This document shows, piece after piece, positions 45,107-53,205 of a stretch of DNA of 63,386 nucleotides. The position numbers and the translations under genes were made by a program. The notes under the pieces were generated by a model. That model was given only the letters and a program-made list of their open reading frames with translations, searched no databases and had not been told where the DNA came from. The number at the start of each line of letters is the position of its first letter. Within the stretch, counting starts at the first letter, position 1. Source of the stretch: Porticoccus sp965660005 (GTDB taxonomy: Bacteria > Pseudomonadota > Gammaproteobacteria > Pseudomonadales > Porticoccaceae); NCBI RefSeq assembly GCF_965660005.1, contig NZ_CBFHYF010000006.1:1-63386 (forward strand), written 5' to 3'.

Positions 45107-45703
45107 GTGACTGACGACGATGACGGTATTTTCCGCCAACAGATGAAAGATGTTGAGCCGCTTAAAAAAGCGGCTGAGCGGGTTCCTCTGAAACAATCAC
45201 CCATGATGACACCCGGACTGGAATCCCGTCGGCGTGCTGCCGAGGCGGCGATCGGCAGTGATGTCGATGGCCTGTCGTCAGAGGCCTATATCCTGCCGGT
45301 AAAGCCAAGGGATGTTCTGTCATTCAAGCGCAGTGGCGTCCAGCATGGCGTCTTCAAAAATCTGCGGATGGGGAAGTATGCCGTCGATTCGCGGCTCGAT
45401 CTGCATCGCCTGACGGTTGAGCAGGCGCGGCAGCAGGTTTACCTCTTTATTCAGGATTGCCTGAAACACGACATACGCTGTGCATTGATAACCCACGGGA
45501 GAGGGGACAATCGGGAAAAACCCGCACTTCTCAAAAGCTGCACCAACCATTGGCTGCAGCAGATGGATGGGGTGCTGGCCTTTCACAGCGCCCAGCCACA
45601 GCACGGTGGCACAGGCGCCACCTATATCATGTTGCGCAAAAGTTCGCGGAAACGTATTGAAAATCTGGAGCGGCATCACAAAGGAATCAAGTCGCGCCTG
45701 TAG
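45107..45703 (+). CDS. Smr domain protein (SmrA-like)
   Basis: 198 aa. Disordered charged N-terminus, then a C-terminal Smr domain: DLHRLTVEQARQQVYLFIQD, ALITHGRGDNREKPALLKS and HGGTGATYIMLRK, all family hallmarks (DLH, GxG). Stand-alone Smr proteins are nucleases acting on DNA or, for SmrB, on mRNA at collided ribosomes. GTG start; upstream TATAAT (45074-45079) could be a -10 but lacks a fitting -35. Confidence 0.9.
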   Translation: MTDDDDGIFRQQMKDVEPLKKAAERVPLKQSPMMTPGLESRRRAAEAAIGSDVDGLSSEAYILPVKPRDVLSFKRSGVQHGVFKNLRMGKYAVDSRLDLHRLTVEQARQQVYLFIQDCLKHDIRCALITHGRGDNREKPALLKSCTNHWLQQMDGVLAFHSAQPQHGGTGATYIMLRKSSRKRIENLERHHKGIKSRL

Positions 45704-45751
45704 TAGAGTGGCAGACGGTTCCACCTGGTGACTGAGAGCCTTTGCTGGGTG

Positions 45752-46324
45752 CTATTGCTTGCGCTTCAACAGCAGTGAATCAATCCCGTTTCCCGACAGA
45801 CTCTCTCTCGCGCTCGCCAGTTCCGCGCGGTTGGCAAACGGGCCCACCAGAACCCGGTGCCAGGTTTCCCCTGGACGGGGGCTGACCATCTCGATACTGG
45901 CGCTGAGATTCAACAGCAGCAGTCTGGCCCTCAGGCTGTCTGCATCCCGGTTACTTTTGAAAGACCCCACCTGAAGTAGAAATACTTCCTTGACTGTGGG
46001 CGTTGTGGGTGTGCTTGAGGCCGGATCAACCGGTGTTTCTTCCACTTGCGGGACCGAGGAATCCGGCACGATCACTTCGGTTTCCCGCAGCAGGGTGTAG
46101 AAATCAAAACGTGGTTTAACACTGGATTCCTCCTCGACGGGTTTTACAACGGGTACCTCGGGTGCGGTCTGATCCGGTGCCTGAAGAAGAAAAGTTACCA
46201 GGATTCCTACCAGAATACCGGCCAACAGCCACAGCCATCCCGGAAGGGTCTGCCGGGATGGGCTCTTCTTGCGAACATTGCCACTATTGCGGCGGCCAGT
46301 TTTTCTCGCGTAGTCCCTGGTCAT
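45752..46324 (-). CDS. SPOR-domain membrane protein (FtsN-like)
   Basis: 190 aa. Basic N-terminus (DYARKTGRRNSGNVRKKS), one membrane helix (WLWLLAGILVGILVTFLL), a Pro/Val/Glu-rich periplasmic linker and a C-terminal SPOR domain (VFLLQVGSFKSNRDADSLRA, WHRVLVGPFANRAELASA) that binds denuded septal glycan. Matches the FtsN-like gene usually found after argS and before hslV. Here it directly follows priA, with argS absent from between them. Confidence 0.92.
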   Translation of the reverse strand: MTRDYARKTGRRNSGNVRKKSPSRQTLPGWLWLLAGILVGILVTFLLQAPDQTAPEVPVVKPVEEESSVKPRFDFYTLLRETEVIVPDSSVPQVEETPVDPASSTPTTPTVKEVFLLQVGSFKSNRDADSLRARLLLLNLSASIEMVSPRPGETWHRVLVGPFANRAELASARESLSGNGIDSLLLKRKQ

Positions 46325-46401
46325 CTGTTTGTCTATGCTCCGGTGAAGGACGCCATTGTAGGGGTAACCTGCCGAGCCTTCCAGACTCTAATTCTGATGT
46401 T

Positions 46402-48612
46402 CTAGCTCATGTCCTGGGGGTCAACATCCACCGACCAGCGAATTTTCCCCGCCAGTGGGGACTGCTCCAGGATCGGGCAGAGGGTTGCCAGCAGGTGCTG
46501 GAGAGCCGGACGCTCTGCGCTGCAAATCGTCAATTGGTGCCGAAAACGACCACCTCTCCGCTCCATGGGTGCGGGTAGCGGGCCGAGGTAGCTGAGGTGG
46601 TTTGTCGGGGGCAATAATATCTCTGCCTGTTGGCGGGCGAAGCTGAGGAAGTTTATGGCCAGCTGACCATTTTCAGCCTCGGCACGCAGCAACACCAGAT
46701 AGCTGAACGGTGGCAGCTGAGCCAGTTTTCGCTCAGTCATCAACAGATCGGAAAACGTCGCATAGTCCTCTCGGGTCAGGGTGGTGAGCAGCGGGTGATC
46801 GCAATGATGACTTTGCAGGATGACCGTGCCGGGTTTGTTGCCCCTGCCGGCCCGGCCAGCCACCTGGGTAATCAATTGTCCCATCTTCTCCGGCGCCCGG
46901 AAATCCGGGCTGAACAGGCCAGCATCGGCATCCAGAATGGCCGCTAGGGTAACATTGGGGAAGTGGTGCCCCTTGGCCAGCAGCTGCGTGCCGAGCAGAA
47001 TACAGGGCTCTCCCAGATGTACCCGGTCGACCATTTTCTGCATGGCTTGCTTGCGCCGGGTGCTGTCTCTGTCCACCCGAATAACGGGAAAGTCCGGAAA
47101 CAGTGCTTCAAGGGTTTCCTCGCTGCGTTCGGTGCCCTGTCCGAGACACTGCAAATGAAGGCTGCGGCAGATGGGGCATTGCGGTGGTACCGACTGTCTG
47201 AATTCGCAGTGATGGCAAACCAGCCGTTGAATCTGACGATGAACCGTCAGTCGCGCTTCACAGTGCAGGCAATTCGCTATCCAGCCACATTCATGGCAGG
47301 TTAAGGTCGGCGCAAACCCCCGACGATTCAGGAAAACCAGCACCTGATTGCCGTCATTGAGGTGGGACTGAATGGCATCAATCAGTTCTCTGGAATAGCC
47401 CCCGGACAGGTTTGCCTTGCGGATGTCGACGGGCTGCCAGCGTGGATGCTGAGCGATACCGGGGCGGCAGGACAGAATCAGGCGGGTGTAGCGTCCCAGT
47501 TCGCAGTTGTATCGGGTTTCCAGGGATGGTGTGGCCGATCCAAGGATCAGGGGAATGGACTCCATTCTGGCCCGCACCACGGCGAGATCCCGTGCCGAGT
47601 AGCGAAACCCCTCCTGCTGTTTGAAAGAGGCATCGTGCTCTTCATCTACAATCAGAATGCCCGGTGCATGCAGCGGTGTGAAAATAGCGGAACGCGTGCC
47701 CATTACAATCGGGGCGGTACCGGTGCGTGCAGCGTCCCAAGCCAGGATGCGCTCCCGGTCCGTGAGGCCGGAATGGAGTACGGCCACCGGGCAGTTGAAA
47801 CGGGTTTTGAAACGATCCAGGGTTTGTGGCGTCAGGCTGATTTCCGGAATCAGTACCAGCGCCTGACGCCCGTACCGAATTACCTTTTCGATGGCCTGTA
47901 AATAAATTTCGGTTTTGCCGCTGCCGGTTTGACCATCCAGTAAATAGGTGTGAAAGCCATGCAACTCAATGCGTTCCATAGCCTGTTGTTGTTCGGGATA
48001 AAGGGGCAGGGGGGATTCCGATAATAACTTGTCCGGGTCGAATAACCCGGTGTTCAGTCGGGTTTCCAGCGATTCGATCAGGCCCTTGTTTTCCAGTTGT
48101 CTATGCGCGGCAACACTGATGCCATGTCGCTGAAAATCGTCCTTTGTGGCGGAGGGTTGCTGTTGCAGTAAATTCAGTGCCTGTTGTTGTCGGGGGGCAC
48201 GCGCAAGGGCGCTGTCTGGCAGCCCCTTGCCAGACAGCGTCAGTTGCCAGCGAACTTCGCTTCGCTGGGGTATGGCGTCCCCTTTGCGAAGCGCCGCCGG
48301 GAGCGCTGTACTCAGGGCATCGCCAGGGGGGTGCTGGTAATACCCGGCAGCCCAGACACAGAGTTCCAGAAAGGTTTCGGGCAGCAACGGTTCATCTTCC
48401 ACCAGTTCAGTCACAGGCTTCAGCAACGCGGTAGGATGTTCGCTGGATGCCGCAATTTCGATGACGACCCCGATGACCTGGCGGCTACCAAAGGGTACCC
48501 TGACGCGGCAGCCTGGTCGGGGCAGTCGGGGATTATTTTTTGCAGGGATATAGTCGAACAGTCGCCGCAGCGGGGAGGGGACAGCAACACGGATAATGAT
48601 AGATTCAGTCAT
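46402..48612 (-). CDS. priA: Primosomal helicase PriA
   Basis: 736 aa replication-restart helicase. N-terminal DNA-binding domain, Walker A LLDGQTGSGKTEIYLQAIEK, DEEHDASFK box, helicase motifs FLNRRGFAPT and QVAGRAGRGNKPG, and the zinc-binding insertion with CHECGWIANCLHC and CHHC/CPIC pairs. Divergent from rpmE, as the two are also neighbours in Pseudomonas. Intact. Confidence 0.97.
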   Translation of the reverse strand: MTESIIIRVAVPSPLRRLFDYIPAKNNPRLPRPGCRVRVPFGSRQVIGVVIEIAASSEHPTALLKPVTELVEDEPLLPETFLELCVWAAGYYQHPPGDALSTALPAALRKGDAIPQRSEVRWQLTLSGKGLPDSALARAPRQQQALNLLQQQPSATKDDFQRHGISVAAHRQLENKGLIESLETRLNTGLFDPDKLLSESPLPLYPEQQQAMERIELHGFHTYLLDGQTGSGKTEIYLQAIEKVIRYGRQALVLIPEISLTPQTLDRFKTRFNCPVAVLHSGLTDRERILAWDAARTGTAPIVMGTRSAIFTPLHAPGILIVDEEHDASFKQQEGFRYSARDLAVVRARMESIPLILGSATPSLETRYNCELGRYTRLILSCRPGIAQHPRWQPVDIRKANLSGGYSRELIDAIQSHLNDGNQVLVFLNRRGFAPTLTCHECGWIANCLHCEARLTVHRQIQRLVCHHCEFRQSVPPQCPICRSLHLQCLGQGTERSEETLEALFPDFPVIRVDRDSTRRKQAMQKMVDRVHLGEPCILLGTQLLAKGHHFPNVTLAAILDADAGLFSPDFRAPEKMGQLITQVAGRAGRGNKPGTVILQSHHCDHPLLTTLTREDYATFSDLLMTERKLAQLPPFSYLVLLRAEAENGQLAINFLSFARQQAEILLPPTNHLSYLGPLPAPMERRGGRFRHQLTICSAERPALQHLLATLCPILEQSPLAGKIRWSVDVDPQDMS

Positions 48613-48635
48613 TGATGTGTTTTTTTGCTAAAACC

Positions 48636-48663
48636 TTGAATGGGAATCGTTTTCTGGTAGTAT
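48636..48663 (+). promoter_or_regulatory. Promoter candidate and long leader of rpmE
   Basis: TTGAAT (48636-48641), 16-base spacer, TAGTAT (48658-48663) with an extended-10 TG. It would give a leader of about 210 bases before rpmE (ATG 48882), long for a ribosomal-protein gene and compatible with autoregulation by L31 as described in other gammaproteobacteria. No other feature seen in the leader. Confidence 0.45.
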
Positions 48664-48881
48664 TCGCGCTCCGTTTAAAGGCGGCATGTGGTGCCCGACA
48701 TTTGAAAGGCATCCCGAGGGATTGAACGCAATCTGTTATCAGCAAACCGAGGCGAGACCCGCAGTGTACCAGAAGTGCACTTGGGTTAGAGTGATCGGTT
48801 CGGCAAGCAGGAGTGAATCAATATTCGGGTTGCACAGGTAGGATCGGGTTGGCGATATGCAAGAGACTGAGGCAATGAGAT

Positions 48882-49097
48882 ATGAAATCCGAAATCCACC
48901 CAAATTACGGCACACTGTCAGCCACCTGCAGTTGTGGCAATGCGTTTGACGTAGGCTCCACCATGAACGGCAGCATCCACGTGGATGTCTGTTCAGCCTG
49001 CCACCCGTTCTACACCGGTAAGCAGAAAGTCGCTGATACAGGTGGTCGTATCGACCGTTTCAACAAACGTTTCGCCGGTCGTTCCGCCAAGAAATAA
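48882..49097 (+). CDS. rpmE: 50S ribosomal protein L31, zinc-binding type
   Basis: 71 aa: MKSEIHPNYGTLSATCSCGN, then DVCSACHPFYTGKQK, ending FAGRSAKK. The CxC and CxxC cysteines define the zinc-binding (C+) paralogue, which doubles as zinc store; the zinc-free type is used under zinc starvation. Secreted nuclease gene starts eight bases downstream. Confidence 0.97.
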   Translation: MKSEIHPNYGTLSATCSCGNAFDVGSTMNGSIHVDVCSACHPFYTGKQKVADTGGRIDRFNKRFAGRSAKK

Positions 49098-49104
49098 TCT
49101 GAAT

Positions 49105-49896
49105 ATGTCTGCCTTTCGAGGCAACCGATGCGCGCTCTGGATGATATGCCAAAGCGCGTTTTTTGTTGTCTGGCTGTTTGTCGCCGGTGGGCCCGCCAGG
49201 GCTGATCTACGCTGCCAGCCTTTCGCCCCGCTGGAGAAGGTTGCTGTCACTCATGTCTATGACGGCGATACCGTCAAACTGGGCGATGGCCGCAAAGTTC
49301 GATTAATCGGTATCAATGCCACAGAACCGGGCCGCGATGGACAACCGGGTCAGCCGTTTGCCACCGAGGCCCGTGACAGGTTGCGCAGCCTGATCAGGGC
49401 TGCCTCGGAATTACATCTGTTAACGGACCGGCAAACCCGTGATCGCTATGGTCGAATACTGGGCCACCTGTTCAATGAGCTAGGAGACAGTCTTGAACAA
49501 ACCCTGCTGGAACAGGGGCTGGCCTACCATGTGGCGGTGCCGCCCAACTTGACGCTGGCGGATTGTTTCGCCCGTGCCGAGCAGCTGGCTGTCAAGCAAC
49601 AGCGGGGACTCTGGAGTGGTGCCGGTATTGCCCCCGTCCTCGCCATAGAAGTGCAAGACGGGGGTTTCAAGCGATTGCAGGGCACCGTAACAGCCGTTCA
49701 GACCGGTAGCCACTGGCGGCTCATTCTGGATGATGTGATCAATGTGATGATTTATCCGGAACACCGCCATCGCTTTGAGACAAAACAGCTGAACAGTTTG
49801 CAAGGCCAGCGAGTGGAAATACAGGGATGGGTTTACCGCAGCCGAGGGGAATGGCGAGTCAAATTGGAAACCGGCCATGGGCTGGCGGTGTTGTAG
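49105..49896 (+). CDS. Secreted thermonuclease-family nuclease
   Basis: 263 aa. Signal peptide (CQSAFFVVWLFVAGGPARA), then a staphylococcal-nuclease (SNase) domain: VTHVYDGDTVKLGDGRKVRLI, GINATEPGRDGQPGQPF, LTDRQTRDRYGRILGHLF, QGLAYHVAVPPN. The calcium ligand and arginine positions of SNase are filled. A further C-terminal OB-like region (FKRLQGTVTAVQTGSHWRLI) extends past the SNase core. rpmE followed by this nuclease is a Pseudomonas-type linkage. ATG 49105 chosen over a longer reading that overlaps rpmE. Confidence 0.9.
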   Translation: MSAFRGNRCALWMICQSAFFVVWLFVAGGPARADLRCQPFAPLEKVAVTHVYDGDTVKLGDGRKVRLIGINATEPGRDGQPGQPFATEARDRLRSLIRAASELHLLTDRQTRDRYGRILGHLFNELGDSLEQTLLEQGLAYHVAVPPNLTLADCFARAEQLAVKQQRGLWSGAGIAPVLAIEVQDGGFKRLQGTVTAVQTGSHWRLILDDVINVMIYPEHRHRFETKQLNSLQGQRVEIQGWVYRSRGEWRVKLETGHGLAVL

Positions 49897-49956
49897 CCAG
49901 GGATTTTTCGTTCAGTAAATTTTAACATTGTTTCAAAAATCGGCGTCTCCATTCTA

Positions 49957-49976
49957 ACCGTATCAAGCAATACGGT
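49957..49976 (+). terminator. Hairpin after the nuclease gene
   Basis: ACCGTAT-CAAGCA-ATACGGT, a perfect 7-bp stem 60 bases after the nuclease stop. There is no T run, so termination is uncertain. The rest of the 238-base gap to the DUF4197 gene shows nothing I can name. Confidence 0.3.
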
Positions 49977-50134
49977 GTTGCAGGGGACTCCCGGGATCAG
50001 TAGTTGCGATACCTGCGTGGCCCACGTTTTGGCTGGGATTTTCTGACCCTATGGTCGACACCAAAATCCGGTAACACTGGATGGGGCAGCGTGCTAATCT
50101 GATCGCCTGTGATTACTTTGGATGGAGATGTGTC

Positions 50135-50893
50135 ATGGACAAAAATACCGTTTTTCTGAGCTGTGTATTGGCAATTGCGCCATTGTCTGTCAGTGCGGCC
50201 AGTTGGTGGGATGCCGGCAAGGAACTGCTCGGTGGCAATACGGGAAACACGACAGAAGCCGCTGCATCGGTCGGTGGCTTGACTGATCTATCCACCGATG
50301 AGATTGCCGCTGGACTTAAAGAAGCTCTGCGTGTGGGTGCCGGTAATGTGGTTTCACAATTGGGTGCTCAGGACGGGTTCTACCTCGACGAGGCGATTCA
50401 TATTCCATTGCCGCCACAACTGCAGCAGGCCAAAGGTGTGCTTGAGCAGGTGGGTATGGGCGCCAGTCTGCAGGAGCTTGAAGTGAAACTGAACCGGGCT
50501 GCCGAAGCCGCTACCCCCAAAGCCAAGGCGATGTTTCTCGATGCCATCAGTGCCATGACTATCGATGATGCGAAAAAGATCTACAGCAGCCCAGAAGACG
50601 CTGCTACCCGCTATTTTAGTGAAAAAATGCGTGGCCCTCTCGCCGAGGAAATGCGCCCGGTGATTGAAGCCAGTCTCGCTGAGGTGGGAGCATTGCAGAC
50701 TTATGATGCGATTGCCAGCAAATACCAGACCCTGCCTTTTGTCCCCGATCTCAAAGCCGATTTGACGGACTACACGATAAACGGTGGCATGGATGGCATC
50801 TTTTATTACCTGGCCAAAGAAGAGGCGGCAATTCGCGAGAACCCGGCCAAGCAAACCACTTCACTGCTGAAAAAGCTGTTTGGTCAGCCCTGA
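50135..50893 (+). CDS. DUF4197 exported protein
   Basis: 252 aa. Signal peptide (VFLSCVLAIAPLSVSAASWW), then a DUF4197 domain: GLTDLSTDEIAAGLKEALRVG, VSQLGAQDGFYLDEAIHIPL, LEVKLNRAAEAATPKAKAMF, TIDDAKKIYSSPEDAATRYF. A mainly helical periplasmic protein; family function unknown. ATG 50135 with GGAGA upstream. Common in marine gammaproteobacteria. Confidence 0.88.
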   Translation: MDKNTVFLSCVLAIAPLSVSAASWWDAGKELLGGNTGNTTEAAASVGGLTDLSTDEIAAGLKEALRVGAGNVVSQLGAQDGFYLDEAIHIPLPPQLQQAKGVLEQVGMGASLQELEVKLNRAAEAATPKAKAMFLDAISAMTIDDAKKIYSSPEDAATRYFSEKMRGPLAEEMRPVIEASLAEVGALQTYDAIASKYQTLPFVPDLKADLTDYTINGGMDGIFYYLAKEEAAIRENPAKQTTSLLKKLFGQP

Positions 50894-50944
50894 ACGGAGG
50901 TTGGCAATAACGTCGGCTAAAAACAGGCTTCTGGTTTTGTGGTC

Positions 50945-51295
50945 ATGCACCCTGTTCTACTCTCCATAGCACTGCTGATCTGCAGCAATGTCTTTATGAC
51001 CTTTGCCTGGTATGCCCACCTCAAGGCGTTCAATCACAAACCCTGGGTAATCGCGGCCCTTCTCAGCTGGGGTATCGCACTGCTGGAATATCTGTTTCAG
51101 GTACCGGCCAATCGTATCGGCTACACGATGCTGAATGTCGGTCAGCTGAAGGTTATTCAGGAAGTGATCACGCTGAGTGTTTTTGTCCCGTTTTCAGTCA
51201 TGTACCTGAAAGAGCCCCTCAAGCTTGATTACCTGTGGGCCGGGTTATGTCTGATGGGGGCGGTTTATTTTATGTTTCGCGATCGGTTGCTTTGA
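50945..51295 (+). CDS. DUF486 family four-helix membrane protein
   Basis: 116 aa, four hydrophobic helices. DUF486/DMT-like pattern: SNVFMTFAWYAHLKAFNHKP, WGIALLEYLFQVPANRIGY, QLKVIQEVITLSVFVPFSVM, LCLMGAVYFMFRDR. Related to small drug/metabolite transporters, substrate unknown. ATG 50945 taken over a GTG six bases earlier. Confidence 0.88.
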   Translation: MHPVLLSIALLICSNVFMTFAWYAHLKAFNHKPWVIAALLSWGIALLEYLFQVPANRIGYTMLNVGQLKVIQEVITLSVFVPFSVMYLKEPLKLDYLWAGLCLMGAVYFMFRDRLL

Positions 51296-51574
51296 TTGGC
51301 TGTATCGTCACGTTCACGCAGCGGTTTCAGGTCGATACCCATCAAAATTCCCTATCAGCCACTTTGCAGAATACTATCTGTTAATGGGTTATGCTAAGCC
51401 CACGAAAAGAGGCATGGAAGTTAAAATTGGCGTAGCATCCTAACTCCACCCGGTCGTATCGGGCGAGTCGTTGAATCATCAAACTCGGCATGGTAGTCAA
51501 ATTTATTGTGAAACTGACGTGATCAGCTGAAATGAGAGTGAGCCCGCAGCCAGGGTTCACATGTTTCGATCAGC

Positions 51575-51592
51575 GCACCAGACATCTGGTGC
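51575..51592. promoter_or_regulatory. Perfect palindrome upstream of pntA
   Basis: GCACCAGA-CA-TCTGGTGC, an 18-base palindrome ending 21 bases before the pntA ATG and just before the ribosome site GGAGAG. Its size and symmetry suit a dimeric repressor; it could also form an mRNA hairpin modulating translation. It lies in a 318-base gap with no gene. Confidence 0.5.
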
Positions 51593-51613
51593 TCAGGCCT
51601 GGAGAGTAGGCGA

Positions 51614-53194
51614 ATGATAAAAATAGGTATTCCGAAAGAAATTTATCCCGATGAAAGGCGCGTTGCCGCCACCCCCGCCTCCGTTCAAAAGTTGCTAAAG
51701 CTCGGCTACGAGGTGTTGGTTCAGTCAGGGGCCGGCGAGCCGGCACATTATGATGATGAGGCCTATACCAGTGCCGGTGCTGCCATTGTTGTGGATGCCC
51801 CTGCACTCTGGAGTCAGGCAGATTTTATCCTGAAAGTGCGTGCTCCCATGTATAACCCCATGCTCGACAGGCATGAAGTTGACCTGATGAAGCAGGGCGC
51901 TTGCCTCGCAAGCTATATCTGGCCTGCACAAACCCCCGAGCTGCTGGAGAAATTGGCGGCAAAAGGGGCTACGGTGTTTGCTATCGACAGCCTGCCCCGG
52001 ATCAGTCGCGCACAGAAGATGGATGCCCTGAGTGCCATGGCCAACATTGCCGGTTATCGTGCCGTCATCGAGGCAGCCAATCACTTCGGGCGCTTTTTCA
52101 CCGGTCAGGTGACGGCAGCTGGCAAGGTGCCTCCCGCCAAGGTCATGGTGATCGGTGCCGGGGTGGCGGGTCTTGCTGCAGTGGGCACCGCCAACAGTAT
52201 GGGTGCCATCGTACGTGCGTTTGATACCCGTCTGGAGGTGAAGGAGCAGGTGGAGAGCATGGGGGCCGAATTCCTGGAACTGGATTTTGGCGATGAAGAT
52301 GGCAGCGGTGGCGGTGGTTATGCCAAGCAGATGAGCGATGAGTTCATCAAGGCCGAGATGGCCCTGTTTGCCGAGCAGGCAAAAGAGGTGGATATCATTA
52401 TCACCACCGCGTTGATTCCCGGTCGTCCCGCCCCGAAACTGATTACCGCCGAGATGGTGGCCTCGATGAAGCCGGGCAGTGTCATCGTCGATCTGGCCTC
52501 GGAGCGGGGCGGCAACTGTGAACTCACCGAGCCAGGCAAGGTGGCCGTACACCACGATGTGTCCATCATCGGCTATACCGACCTGCCCAGTCGTATGGCA
52601 AAGGTGTCCAGTGATCTCTATGCCAGCAATCTGACGCATCTGGTGAACGATCTGACGCCGGAAAAGGATGGTCAACCCAGCGTTAACATGGAGGATACGG
52701 TGGTTCGCGGACTCACGGTCGTCCACCAGGGCGAAATTACCTGGCCGCCACCAAAAGTCGAGGTGTCAGTGAATGCTGCGCCGACACCCAGTACTGAAGA
52801 GCCGTCACGCAAAGATAAAGAGGTCAAAAAAGAGCCCTCGGTGATTGGCCGATGGCTGGGCAAAGGCGTGCTGCTGGCTGTCACCGTGCTGGCCCTGTTG
52901 GGCATTGGTGCCTATGCTCCCACCAGCTTTCTCAGCCATTTTACGGTGTTTGTACTGGCCTGTTTTATTGGCTGGCAGGTGATCTGGAATGTGACGGCGT
53001 CCCTGCACACCCCCCTGATGAGTGTGACCAATGCGATCAGCGGTATTATCGTGATTGGCGCATTGCTGCATCTGGCTCAGTCTGAAACCGGTGCAGTTGG
53101 CATCATGGCCTTTATCGCCGTGCTGATTGCAACCATCAATGTGGCCGGCGGCTTTCGGGTCACCCACCGCATGCTGAAAATGTTTCGTCGATAG
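51614..53194 (+). CDS. pntA: NAD(P) transhydrogenase subunit alpha
   Basis: 526 aa. Proton-pumping transhydrogenase, transferring hydride between NADH and NADP+ at the inner membrane. The NAD(H)-binding domain (IGIPKEIYPDERRVAATPAS, VMVIGAGVAGLAAVGTANSM, TTALIPGRPAPKLITAEMV) is followed by a linker and four membrane helices (about 420-526). ATG preceded by GGAGAG. pntB follows after 11 bases. It can supply NADPH for biosynthesis and oxidative defence. Confidence 0.97.
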   Translation: MIKIGIPKEIYPDERRVAATPASVQKLLKLGYEVLVQSGAGEPAHYDDEAYTSAGAAIVVDAPALWSQADFILKVRAPMYNPMLDRHEVDLMKQGACLASYIWPAQTPELLEKLAAKGATVFAIDSLPRISRAQKMDALSAMANIAGYRAVIEAANHFGRFFTGQVTAAGKVPPAKVMVIGAGVAGLAAVGTANSMGAIVRAFDTRLEVKEQVESMGAEFLELDFGDEDGSGGGGYAKQMSDEFIKAEMALFAEQAKEVDIIITTALIPGRPAPKLITAEMVASMKPGSVIVDLASERGGNCELTEPGKVAVHHDVSIIGYTDLPSRMAKVSSDLYASNLTHLVNDLTPEKDGQPSVNMEDTVVRGLTVVHQGEITWPPPKVEVSVNAAPTPSTEEPSRKDKEVKKEPSVIGRWLGKGVLLAVTVLALLGIGAYAPTSFLSHFTVFVLACFIGWQVIWNVTASLHTPLMSVTNAISGIIVIGALLHLAQSETGAVGIMAFIAVLIATINVAGGFRVTHRMLKMFRR

Positions 53195-53205
53195 GAGGGC
53201 ACACC

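Noticed and set aside
48640..48656. Fur-box-like sequence AATGGGAATCGTTTTC between priA and rpmE
   Set aside because: Only a partial match, overlaps a promoter spacer, and neither neighbour is an iron gene.
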